A DNA stretch of 32,287 nucleotides from a bacterium D16-36 (GTDB lineage Bacteria; Bacillota; Clostridia; Lachnospirales; Lachnospiraceae), in the NCBI GenBank assembly GCA_003611745.1, contig RAYF01000061.1, positions 1 through 32,287 on the forward strand, given 5' to 3'. The position numbers and the translations under genes were made by a program. The notes below the pieces were generated by a model. It was not told the DNA's origin. It searched no databases and saw only the letters and a program-made list of their open reading frames with translations. Below, one piece after another: positions 25,360-32,287 of this stretch (its first letter is position 1; each line of letters begins with the position of its first letter).

Positions 25360-26742
25360 ATGTACCAGATTAACTTGCAAAAACCATGTACCGCATACTT
25401 CATAGGTATCGGCGGCATCAGCATGAGCGGATTTGCTCAGCTCCTTCATGAAAACGGCTTTACAGTCAAAGGCTCTGATTCCCAGAAAAGTAAAATTACT
25501 GATCATCTTGCTGCATTAGGAATCGATATAGTATATGGACAAAAAGCAGAAAATATTACAGACGATATCGATTTCGTCGTATACACAGCAGCCATCCATC
25601 CAGATAATCCGGAATTCATGGCAGCTAAGGAAAAAAATCTTCCAATTATGGAACGGGCCGTCATGGTCGGCCAAGTTATGAAAAACTATAAAAATGCCAT
25701 TGGCATCTCCGGGACACACGGAAAAACAACTACAACCTCCATGCTTTCCCAGATTTTTCTGGAAGCCGGCAAAGACCCAACTATTTCCGTAGGAGGTATT
25801 CTGGATGCCATCAAGGGAAATATCCGCATTGGACACTCTGAAAATTTTATTACCGAAGCCTGCGAGTATACCAACAGTTTCCTAAAATTCAGCCCGACTG
25901 CGGAAATCATTTTAAATATTGATGCAGACCATCTTGATTTTTTCAAAGACCTTGAAGATATCCGCCAATCTTTCCAAAAATATACCACTCTTCTTCCGGA
26001 AGACGGCGTCCTTGTCATCAATGCCGACATTCCGCGGTATCAGGAAATCATTGACGGCCTTTCCTGCAGGGTTATCACTTTTGGTCAGGATAACAGCGCA
26101 GAATACAGCGCTTCAAACATCTCCTTTGATAAAAACGGGCATGGAATGTTTGATTTAGTACATAACGGCAAAAAAACAGGTGACACGATCCATCTAAATG
26201 TCCCGGGAGAGCACAATATTTCCAATGCCCTCTCATCCATTGCCCTTTCTTTATATTATGGCATTTCTATAGAACAAATACAGAAAGGGCTGCTGGCATT
26301 TTCTGGGACAGAACGCCGTTTTGAATTAAAAGGAAGTTTTCATGGTGTAACAGTTGTGGATGATTACGCCCACCACCCAACAGAGATTGCTGCTACGCTG
26401 GAAGCCGCCAAACGTTATCCGCATAATCATTTGTGGTGTGTATTCCAGCCACACACATACAGCAGGACACGTGCCCTGCTCAAAGAATTTGCCAATACGC
26501 TCTCGCAGGCTGAAAATCTTATCTTGACGGATATCTATGCCGCAAGGGAGCAAGACCCCGGCGATATTTCCTCCCGCACCCTTCAGGACGAACTGAAAAA
26601 GCTTGGGAAAAATTCTTATTATTTTTCTAATTTTGAAGAGATTGAAGAATTTTTATCAAAAAAATGTATCGACGGCGATTTGTTAATAACTATGGGTGCT
26701 GGAAACGTCGTAAATATTGGCGAATCCTTGTTGTCCAAATGA
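25360..26742 (+). CDS. murC: UDP-N-acetylmuramate-L-alanine ligase
   Basis: A 460-residue cytoplasmic Mur ligase that joins L-alanine to UDP-MurNAc using ATP, the first amino-acid step of peptidoglycan synthesis. Domain 1 has FIGIGGISMSGFAQLL. The central ATPase domain has the P-loop GISGTHGKTTTTSM and EACEYTNSFLKFSP and NIDADHLDFF. The C-terminal domain has GTERRFELKG, VVDDYAHHPTEI and FQPHTYSRT. ATG 25358-25360 region: the ATG at 25360 follows AGGAGAG at 8 bases; the longer frame starts before that. Monocistronic, with a strong terminator. Confidence 0.97.
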   Translation: MYQINLQKPCTAYFIGIGGISMSGFAQLLHENGFTVKGSDSQKSKITDHLAALGIDIVYGQKAENITDDIDFVVYTAAIHPDNPEFMAAKEKNLPIMERAVMVGQVMKNYKNAIGISGTHGKTTTTSMLSQIFLEAGKDPTISVGGILDAIKGNIRIGHSENFITEACEYTNSFLKFSPTAEIILNIDADHLDFFKDLEDIRQSFQKYTTLLPEDGVLVINADIPRYQEIIDGLSCRVITFGQDNSAEYSASNISFDKNGHGMFDLVHNGKKTGDTIHLNVPGEHNISNALSSIALSLYYGISIEQIQKGLLAFSGTERRFELKGSFHGVTVVDDYAHHPTEIAATLEAAKRYPHNHLWCVFQPHTYSRTRALLKEFANTLSQAENLILTDIYAAREQDPGDISSRTLQDELKKLGKNSYYFSNFEEIEEFLSKKCIDGDLLITMGAGNVVNIGESLLSK

Positions 26743-26751
26743 ATTATGCAC

Positions 26752-26805
26752 ATTATCCACAATTTTTGCTAATGATTCTCAACAAAAAATTGTGGATAAT
26801 TTTTT
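26752..26805 (+). terminator. murC terminator containing two DnaA-box sequences
   Basis: The arms 26752-26767 and 26785-26800 are perfectly complementary over 16 bases, with a 17-base loop and a five-T tail. Each arm contains a perfect DnaA box: TTATCCACA at 26753-26761 and its complement TGTGGATAA at 26791-26799. It works as a terminator on sequence grounds. DnaA binding is possible but unproven. Confidence 0.8.
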
Positions 26806-26906
26806 GTCAAAAAACTATGATTTTTAGCACCCCCTGCCATATTTTACTAAAATTTTCCACATTTTACACATTTCGTTGCTAACAATTCCGACGCCACAGG
26901 CAGGTA

Positions 26907-26935
26907 TTTTCAAGCTTTTGAAACTATGCTACAAT
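26907..26935 (+). promoter_or_regulatory. Promoter candidate for dnaD-dnaC
   Basis: TTTTCA (26907-26912), a 17-base spacer and TACAAT (26930-26935) with an extended TGC element. A small palindrome, TTTCAA with TTGAAA, overlaps the -35 side and could be an operator. Confidence 0.5.
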
Positions 26936-27011
26936 ACAAAGGCAAAAAACTTGCGGAAATACAGACACTGACTCAATTATGGGCAAAAACAGCACAGGAA
27001 TGAGGTTAACA

Positions 27012-28130
27012 ATGGATCAGATATTATTATGTTCAAATCATATTCCGCTTACTACATCAATTAATAATTCTTTTATTCAAAAATATATGCTGGATGCCAA
27101 TGGAAGCTATGTAAAGGTATATCTATATCTTTCCATGTGCATACAGTCCGGCAGGAAAAACCTCTCCATCTCTTCTCTCGCAGATATGATGGATAATACA
27201 GAAAAAGATATTCTCCGCGCGCTTCGTTACTGGGAGAAAAAGGATCTGATGGTCCTGCAGAAAGATACAGCCAACTCCGCTATCACTGGTATTGAAATTG
27301 TTAATCCGGATATTTTGGAAACAGAGCAGCCACAGGCAAAAGCGGAGACAGCCGCAGACGTTCCTGAGATACCGCCAAAAACTGCAGGCGCGGATGATAA
27401 GGGACCGATTCCCGCCTCCCCTGCAGTTTCCAGAAAGGATTCCCCTAAAATCACTGTGACAGAGGAACAGATCCTGCGCTTGTCGAAGGATGAAAACTTT
27501 TCATGGGCATGCCTGATTATCGAAAGCTATCTGGAACGGCCGTTGAAAACCGCAGAGGTACAGCTGCTAACTTATCTCTTTGACACACTTGGTTTCTCAA
27601 AGGAACTGCTTCTATATTTATATGAATATTGCTGCTCCCTCGGAAAAACCAGCATAAATTATGTACAGGCAGTTGCTTTCGCCTGGTCAGAGCAGAATAT
27701 CAGCACACCGGAACAGGCCAAAGAGCATTCTTCCATTTATAGCACAGCCCATACTGCTATTGCAAAGGCACTGGCACTTGGGCGCCCGCTTGCCAAGATT
27801 GAATGCACCTATGTAGAACGCTGGCAGAACCAGTGGCATATGGATTTGGCGGTCATTATCGAAGCCTGCAACCGTACAATGCTTGCCATCCAAAAGGCTG
27901 ATTTTAAATATATTGAGGGAATTCTGGGAAAATGGCAAAAGGAAAATGTCCACACACTGCAGGATGTACAAGCCTGTGACGATGCCCACAAACAGAAAAA
28001 GGCACAGAAACAGCCACCGGCTTCAGATAAGGCAGTATCTGCGAAGCGGACCCAGTTTCAGGCATTCCAACAGCGGGACACCTCGAAGGAAGAAATTGAC
28101 GAACTTGAAAAAATGCTGCTGACCCGCTAA
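27012..28130 (+). CDS. dnaD: DnaD/DnaB-domain replication initiation protein
   Basis: A 372-residue protein. The N-terminal winged-helix part (about 1-100) contains GSYVKVYLYLSMCIQSGRKN and LSISSLADMMDNTEKDILRA, as in DnaD. A Pro/Ala-rich linker (about 105-145) leads to two DnaD C-terminal-type helical domains (about 155-225 and 235-310; the second has YVERWQNQWHMDLAVIIEAC). In Gram-positives DnaD-type proteins work with DnaA and the helicase loader in primosome assembly. ATG 27012 has GAGGT 5 bases upstream; upstream ATGs lack an RBS. Next to the loader gene, gap 25 bases. Confidence 0.85.
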   Translation: MDQILLCSNHIPLTTSINNSFIQKYMLDANGSYVKVYLYLSMCIQSGRKNLSISSLADMMDNTEKDILRALRYWEKKDLMVLQKDTANSAITGIEIVNPDILETEQPQAKAETAADVPEIPPKTAGADDKGPIPASPAVSRKDSPKITVTEEQILRLSKDENFSWACLIIESYLERPLKTAEVQLLTYLFDTLGFSKELLLYLYEYCCSLGKTSINYVQAVAFAWSEQNISTPEQAKEHSSIYSTAHTAIAKALALGRPLAKIECTYVERWQNQWHMDLAVIIEACNRTMLAIQKADFKYIEGILGKWQKENVHTLQDVQACDDAHKQKKAQKQPPASDKAVSAKRTQFQAFQQRDTSKEEIDELEKMLLTR

Positions 28131-28155
28131 GAAGCCGCCCAGAAAGGAGAATCAA

Positions 28156-29154
28156 ATGGGAATTTCAAATACCCAGTACCGGGATATTATGTTTCAATAT
28201 GACCAGACCCGCATGAAAAACCAGCGTCTTCTGGACATACGGCATGAAAATTTGTACAAAAAAATTCCCGAACTGAAGGAAATACATGACCGCATTATAG
28301 AACTTTCTGTGGAACAGGCCAAAACAGAACTCCTTAATCCGGAAGCTGCAGCCACAGCCAAGGATAAGTACACGGAACAAAAAGATGCCCTTCTATCCAG
28401 AAAGGCCGAGATTCTGGAAGCCAGCAGCTATCCGGCAGATTACCTAAGCCCAATCTTTACATGCAGCGACTGCCGCGACACCGGCTTTATAGGCAGCAAA
28501 CCCTGCCACTGCTTCCACCGTGCAAAAATACATGCATTGTACGAAAATTCTAACCTAAATGAAATACTGGAAAAGGAAAATTTCACAACCTTCTCTGATA
28601 AATATTATGATGACACGACGATTCATGATAATCTCTCTATTACACCGAGAGAAAATATCCGGAGAATCCGTGAAATCTGCCTTGATTTTATCAAGCATTT
28701 TGATGACAACTATGATAATCTGCTTTTTTATGGGCCGACCGGGGTTGGAAAGACTTTTCTCACCCACTGCATTGCCAAAGAGCTTTTAGACAGTGCGCAT
28801 ACTGTTGTTTACTTGACTTCTTTACAGCTTTTTGATATTTTAGAGAAAAATCGGTTCCATAGAGATGATTTTAATACGGCAGATGAACAGATATCCTATA
28901 TTATAAACAGCGACTTACTGATTATTGATGATTTGGGGACAGAGCTTTCTAATTCTTTTACTGTGTCGCAGCTCTACTATTTTATAGAAGAAAGACATAA
29001 TAACAAGCGTTCCACTATTATTTCTACAAATCTTTCTTTTTCTGACCTGCGAGAGCGCTACAGCGAAAGAATATTTTCAAGATTTACCGGATACTATGAT
29101 TTTAAGCAGATTGTTGGAACCGATATCCGGATTCAGAGGGCTTTTTCCGGTTAA
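28156..29154 (+). CDS. DnaC/DnaI-type replicative helicase loader
   Basis: A 332-residue AAA+ ATPase. An N-terminal helical region (about 1-95) is followed by a cysteine cluster Cys103, Cys106, Cys117, Cys119 (FTCSDCRDTG and KPCHCF), a possible zinc site. The ATPase domain has Walker A GPTGVGKT (193-200), Walker B LLIIDDLG (about 254-261) and, near the end, RYSERIFSRFTGYYDF with a likely arginine finger. Loaders of this type place the replicative helicase on DNA. Good AGGAG RBS. Pairs with the upstream dnaD-type gene, as in Bacillota primosome loci. Confidence 0.9.
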   Translation: MGISNTQYRDIMFQYDQTRMKNQRLLDIRHENLYKKIPELKEIHDRIIELSVEQAKTELLNPEAAATAKDKYTEQKDALLSRKAEILEASSYPADYLSPIFTCSDCRDTGFIGSKPCHCFHRAKIHALYENSNLNEILEKENFTTFSDKYYDDTTIHDNLSITPRENIRRIREICLDFIKHFDDNYDNLLFYGPTGVGKTFLTHCIAKELLDSAHTVVYLTSLQLFDILEKNRFHRDDFNTADEQISYIINSDLLIIDDLGTELSNSFTVSQLYYFIEERHNNKRSTIISTNLSFSDLRERYSERIFSRFTGYYDFKQIVGTDIRIQRAFSG

Positions 29155-29286
29155 TCTTAAGAACCATGTATGCTTGTCCCGTTGCTTCGCGGGAATAAAT
29201 AACTTTACAGTTCTTTGGTATCCGTGCCACTGCACTGCCGGACACGGATATAGCACATACGAGGCAGCGCAGAAATGAGGTAAACT
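29155..29286 (+). other. Hairpin-bearing gap between the helicase loader and prs
   Basis: 132 bases with two inverted repeats: CCCG/CGGG near 29179-29193, and TATCCGTG with CACGGATA between about 29218 and 29251 (8 bp, 16-base loop). No T-run, so probably leader structures for prs rather than a terminator. Confidence 0.5.
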
Positions 29287-30456
29287 ATGAAACGACATGA
29301 TAAGTTAGCAGAAACAATGCCCGTAGGAGGCCTTGGCATCATTGCGCTGGAAAGCAGTCAGGAAATGGGGCAGCGCGTTAATGACTACATTGTGGAGTGG
29401 AGGCACGCCCGCGCCAAAAGGCATACAGCTGCTTCATCCTTTGCCGGATACAATAAGGATTCCTTTATTATCAACTCCGCCTGCCCACGCTTTGGTTCCG
29501 GTGAGGCAAAAGGAATTATCCATGAATCTGTCCGTGGTGATGACTTATATCTTTTAGTAGATATCTGCAACTACAGCCTGACCTATACCGTTTGCGGACA
29601 CACAAACCACATGTCGCCGGATGACCATTATCAGGATTTGAAGCGCATTATTGCTGCCGCTGGGGGAAAGGCACGCCGTATCACGGTTATTATGCCGTTC
29701 CTGTACGAAAGCCGCCAGCATAGGAGAAGCGCACGTGAATCACTTGACTGCGCACTCGCACTACAGGAATTAATGCAGATGGGCGTGGAAAGCATTATTA
29801 CCTTTGACACACATGACCCCCGTGTACAAAACGCCATTCCGCTAAAAAGTTTTGAAACTGTGCAGCCTACGTACCAGTTTATCAAAGCGCTCCTTAAAAA
29901 TGTGGACAACCTTAATGTCCATGCCGACCACCTGATGGTAATCAGCCCGGATGAGGGTGCTATGGAGCGGGCTGTCTACTTTGCCAATGTGCTGGGGATT
30001 GATATTGGGATGTTTTACAAACGGCGTGATTACAGCCGTATTGTTGACGGCAGGAACCCAATTATCGCCCATGAATTCCTTGGCTCCGATTTAGAGGGGA
30101 AAGATGTTATTATCATCGATGACATGATTTCCTCCGGGGAAAGCATGATAGATGTAGCAACAGAATTAAAAAGGCGCAAGGCAAACCGCATTTTTGCCGC
30201 TGCTACTTTTGGGCTTTTTACGAACGGTATGGAGAAGTTTGATGAAGCCCACGAAAAGGGACTAATTGACAAAGTTTTAACTACTAATCTGGTATACCAG
30301 CCAAAAGAAGTACTGGACAGGGATTATTACATCAATGTGGACATGAGTAAATACATCGCCCTCTTGATTGATACATTAAACCACGACCAGTCTATCAGCG
30401 AATTATTAAATCCTACAGAGCGGATTCAGGGTATTTTGAAAAAATATGGCCAGTAA
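29287..30456 (+). CDS. prs: Ribose-phosphate pyrophosphokinase (PRPP synthetase), long divergent form
   Basis: A 389-residue enzyme making PRPP from ribose-5-phosphate and ATP for purine, pyrimidine, His, Trp and NAD synthesis. Visible motifs: IMPFLYESRQHRRSARESLD (about 135-154), ITFDTHDPRVQNAIP with the metal-binding histidine region (about 171-185), FYKRRDY (243-249) and the PRPP loop VIIIDDMISSGESM (274-287). It is about 70 residues longer than class I Prs (about 315), mainly from an N-terminal extension. The loop reads SSGES rather than the common DTAGT. This variant is usual in some clostridia, where a standard prs can also exist elsewhere. ATG 29287 after GAGGT. Confidence 0.9.
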   Translation: MKRHDKLAETMPVGGLGIIALESSQEMGQRVNDYIVEWRHARAKRHTAASSFAGYNKDSFIINSACPRFGSGEAKGIIHESVRGDDLYLLVDICNYSLTYTVCGHTNHMSPDDHYQDLKRIIAAAGGKARRITVIMPFLYESRQHRRSARESLDCALALQELMQMGVESIITFDTHDPRVQNAIPLKSFETVQPTYQFIKALLKNVDNLNVHADHLMVISPDEGAMERAVYFANVLGIDIGMFYKRRDYSRIVDGRNPIIAHEFLGSDLEGKDVIIIDDMISSGESMIDVATELKRRKANRIFAAATFGLFTNGMEKFDEAHEKGLIDKVLTTNLVYQPKEVLDRDYYINVDMSKYIALLIDTLNHDQSISELLNPTERIQGILKKYGQ

Positions 30457-30527
30457 AACGTTTTTTGGCTTCTGCTAATGCACCCTGCAGTTACATTTCC
30501 TATAGAGGTAGAAAAGGAGCTTTTGAA

Positions 30528-32135
30528 ATGAAAACAATGTTTACTTCTAATAAGCTGGCAATATCCGTCCTTCTGGGGATATTGCTTCTCTTCGCTTTCT
30601 GCAACCAGTCAGCCGAAGCAAAGCCCGGTGACAGCTATGACGCTGACAAAGCGGCTGCCTATGCTGATTCCTGTTTCAAGAAAGTGGGAAATTCCTACAA
30701 AAAGAATCCAAACAAGACATATGGTGAGGAATTATGTGCAGGCTATGTCTCCCAGTGCCTCAAAGAAGGCGGCATGACTATGGATTCCACATGGTACTGG
30801 AAATCAAAAGGAAAAACCAGCGATGCATGGCGGGTATCAAAAAAACTATTTACATATCTTAAAAAATCAGGCTACAAGATTACACAATCGCCAAGCGAAT
30901 CCCAGATTCAAAAGGGCGATGTGATATTTTACTGGTGCAACGGCGGCTGGGGGCATGTGGCAATCTGTGTCGGCAAAACCGACGACGGCACTCCCATGGT
31001 AAACGCATATAACGACCCACACTACCATTTTACATATTGGACCATGGGATACAAGACATGCCTTGTCTCTATGGAATGCAAGACTGCAACCCCTGTCATT
31101 ACTGAAAACCTGACTGCCGGAGGCAAAAAGGTTTCTCTCACCTGCGATACCTCTGATGCCGATATCTATTACACTACTGACGGAAAGAAGCCAACACTTT
31201 CTTCCAAAAAATACACCAAAGCATTTAAATTGACTTCCAACGCTAAAGTGAAAGCACTTGCTGCCTATTCCACTTATAAAAACAGTTCTATCGCAACCGA
31301 GGACATTGATGTTAAGAAGACTGTTGACAATGGCGTATATTATCTGCAGACAACAATGGATAATAATTTGATACTTGGTGTAGAAAATTCGACAAAAAAT
31401 GAATCAGATATATTGAGTTTGATGGCATCTAATGCACAATATAACAGAAAATTTGACGTCAAATATCTTGGGGATGGGCACTATACCATGACACTGCTAC
31501 ACTCCGGATATGCAATGGCGGAAACCATTATGCAGAAAGGTTCTGCTGGACAGGCTGATACATCTAAGGCAGAATCCGCCCTTGACTCTTTAAAGGCTGC
31601 TTCTGGCACGAAAGCCAGCATGGGAATTGTCAGCCAGAAAAAACCGGCTTCCGATGCTTTTCAGCAGTGGAATGTCACCTATCTGGCAAAGAATTCCTTC
31701 CATATTACAAATAAACAGTCTTCCGATTATTTAACTATCGGAAATTCGGTTAAATCTGGCGCAATTGCATATACTACAGATGAGGAGAAGACATCCGGAC
31801 AGACTTGGAACCTAAAGAAAACATCTACTTCCAAGCTTGCCCTGTCCAAACTTTCCTCAACCGATTTGAATATAGGCAAAAAATTTACACTGACAGGAAC
31901 TATCACATCCAACTATGAAATCCAGTCTGTAAAGGTAAGCATTTTAAATTCAGACGGAAAGAGCGTCCTTTCGGCATCTGCCGTACCAAATGCCACAAGC
32001 TTTTCTCTGAAAAAACTGAACGGGAAATTTGATTTTAGCAAGCTTTCCTCTGGTACATACACCTTCCGGATTACGGCTTATGATTCATCCAAAGTGACGA
32101 AAACACTATTCAGCCAGAAATTTATGATAAAATAG
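30528..32135 (+). CDS. Secreted multidomain protein with putative amidase (Amidase_6-like) domain
   Basis: A 535-residue exported protein. Signal peptide 1-31 (cut after AEA). Residues about 35-185 form a cysteine amidase/NlpC-P60-like domain: Cys70 in ELCAGYVSQCLKEGG, GDVIFYW, His143 in GWGHVAICVG and YNDPHYHF. A chitobiase-type Ig-like domain (about 188-265, YYTTDGKKPTLSSKKYTKAF) follows, then a beta-trefoil/ricin-like region (about 275-435) with repeated LxxxNxxxxQxW-type signals, and a C-terminal Ig-like domain (about 440-535). It should act on cell-wall peptide or glycan. ATG 30528 has AAAGGAG 9 bases upstream; the longer frame starts before that RBS. It may follow prs by readthrough. 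Confidence 0.85.
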   Translation: MKTMFTSNKLAISVLLGILLLFAFCNQSAEAKPGDSYDADKAAAYADSCFKKVGNSYKKNPNKTYGEELCAGYVSQCLKEGGMTMDSTWYWKSKGKTSDAWRVSKKLFTYLKKSGYKITQSPSESQIQKGDVIFYWCNGGWGHVAICVGKTDDGTPMVNAYNDPHYHFTYWTMGYKTCLVSMECKTATPVITENLTAGGKKVSLTCDTSDADIYYTTDGKKPTLSSKKYTKAFKLTSNAKVKALAAYSTYKNSSIATEDIDVKKTVDNGVYYLQTTMDNNLILGVENSTKNESDILSLMASNAQYNRKFDVKYLGDGHYTMTLLHSGYAMAETIMQKGSAGQADTSKAESALDSLKAASGTKASMGIVSQKKPASDAFQQWNVTYLAKNSFHITNKQSSDYLTIGNSVKSGAIAYTTDEEKTSGQTWNLKKTSTSKLALSKLSSTDLNIGKKFTLTGTITSNYEIQSVKVSILNSDGKSVLSASAVPNATSFSLKKLNGKFDFSKLSSGTYTFRITAYDSSKVTKTLFSQKFMIK

Positions 32136-32138
32136 ATA

Positions 32139-32287
32139 TATGATAGGAAACAAAATCGGTTTCCTATCATTGATTTGCGGCACAAAAGCATGTGCCTTTT
32201 ATCAGAAGAGAAACCATCTTCTGATAAGTTATATTATGAAAAGCAAAAACGGCTTTTCATAATCAGATTTGCGGCGCAAGATCATGC
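32139..32287 (+). repeat. Array of covarying hairpins, continuing past the window end
   Basis: Four inverted repeats in 140 bases: ATGATAGGAAAC/GTTTCCTATCAT (32140-32170), GGCACA/TGTGCC (32179-32196), TTATCAGAAG/CTTCTGATAA (32199-32227) and TTATGAAAAGC/GCTTTTCATAA (32234-32262). The first and fourth have different stems but nearly the same 7-base loop (AAAATCG, AAAAACG). Each is followed by the same segment, GATTTGCGGCRCAARAKCAT, at 32172 and 32266, 94 bases apart. The fourth unit is cut by the window edge. The first hairpin lies just after the amidase stop codon and may also end its transcript. Confidence 0.75.

Noticed and set aside
32139-32287. A CRISPR array
   Set aside because: The units are palindromic with differing stems, not identical repeats with unique spacers, and no cas genes are present.

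Overview
The window looks like chromosome from a Lachnospiraceae-type clostridium (Bacillota). Evidence: moderately AT-rich DNA, strong AGGAGG ribosome-binding sites, frequent GTG/TTG starts, zinc-type S14 and L36, a GlgC/GlgD pair, DnaD-DnaI-type primosome genes, a 389-residue PRPP synthetase, and an L17 carrying a charged insertion. The genus cannot be fixed from the sequence alone.

Layout. (1) 1-900 is accessory sequence: a probable structured RNA (about 208-425, + strand) that ends in a terminator hairpin, then the broken remains of an XRE-family regulator and a Uma2-family nuclease. (2) 949-4616 (- strand) is an AT-rich cell-surface cluster: a LytTR regulator with a shortened receiver-like half, a secreted V8/glutamyl-endopeptidase-like protease, two small secreted Ig-like (BIG_2) proteins and a lipoprotein. 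(3) 4836-22003 (- strand) holds the S10, spc and alpha ribosomal-protein operons, from rpsJ to rplQ. The usual adk-map-infA block is missing between secY and rpmJ. In its place is one gene of opposite orientation, a PAS/degenerate-GGDEF/EAL c-di-GMP phosphodiesterase, with long inverted repeats on both sides. As a result the alpha operon starts from its own promoter at rpmJ. (4) 22182-25110 (- strand) carries spoVG and glgCD (ADP-glucose synthesis for glycogen). (5) 25298-32135 (+ strand) carries murC, then dnaD, a dnaC/dnaI-type helicase loader, prs, and a secreted amidase-domain protein. (6) 32139-32287 is the start of an array of covarying hairpins that runs off the window.

The core genes are ordinary. 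The unusual material is in the intergenic DNA. The ribosomal operons are interrupted by palindromes, by a terminator followed by a coupled short ORF (rpmD-rplO), by tandem duplication of the rplW 3' end, and by a 367-base structured gap (rpmJ-rpsM). The murC terminator is built from two perfect DnaA-box sequences just upstream of dnaD/dnaC. The hairpin array at the right end keeps its loops and linkers while its stem sequences change with pairing kept, which is the best candidate here for an undescribed structured element.
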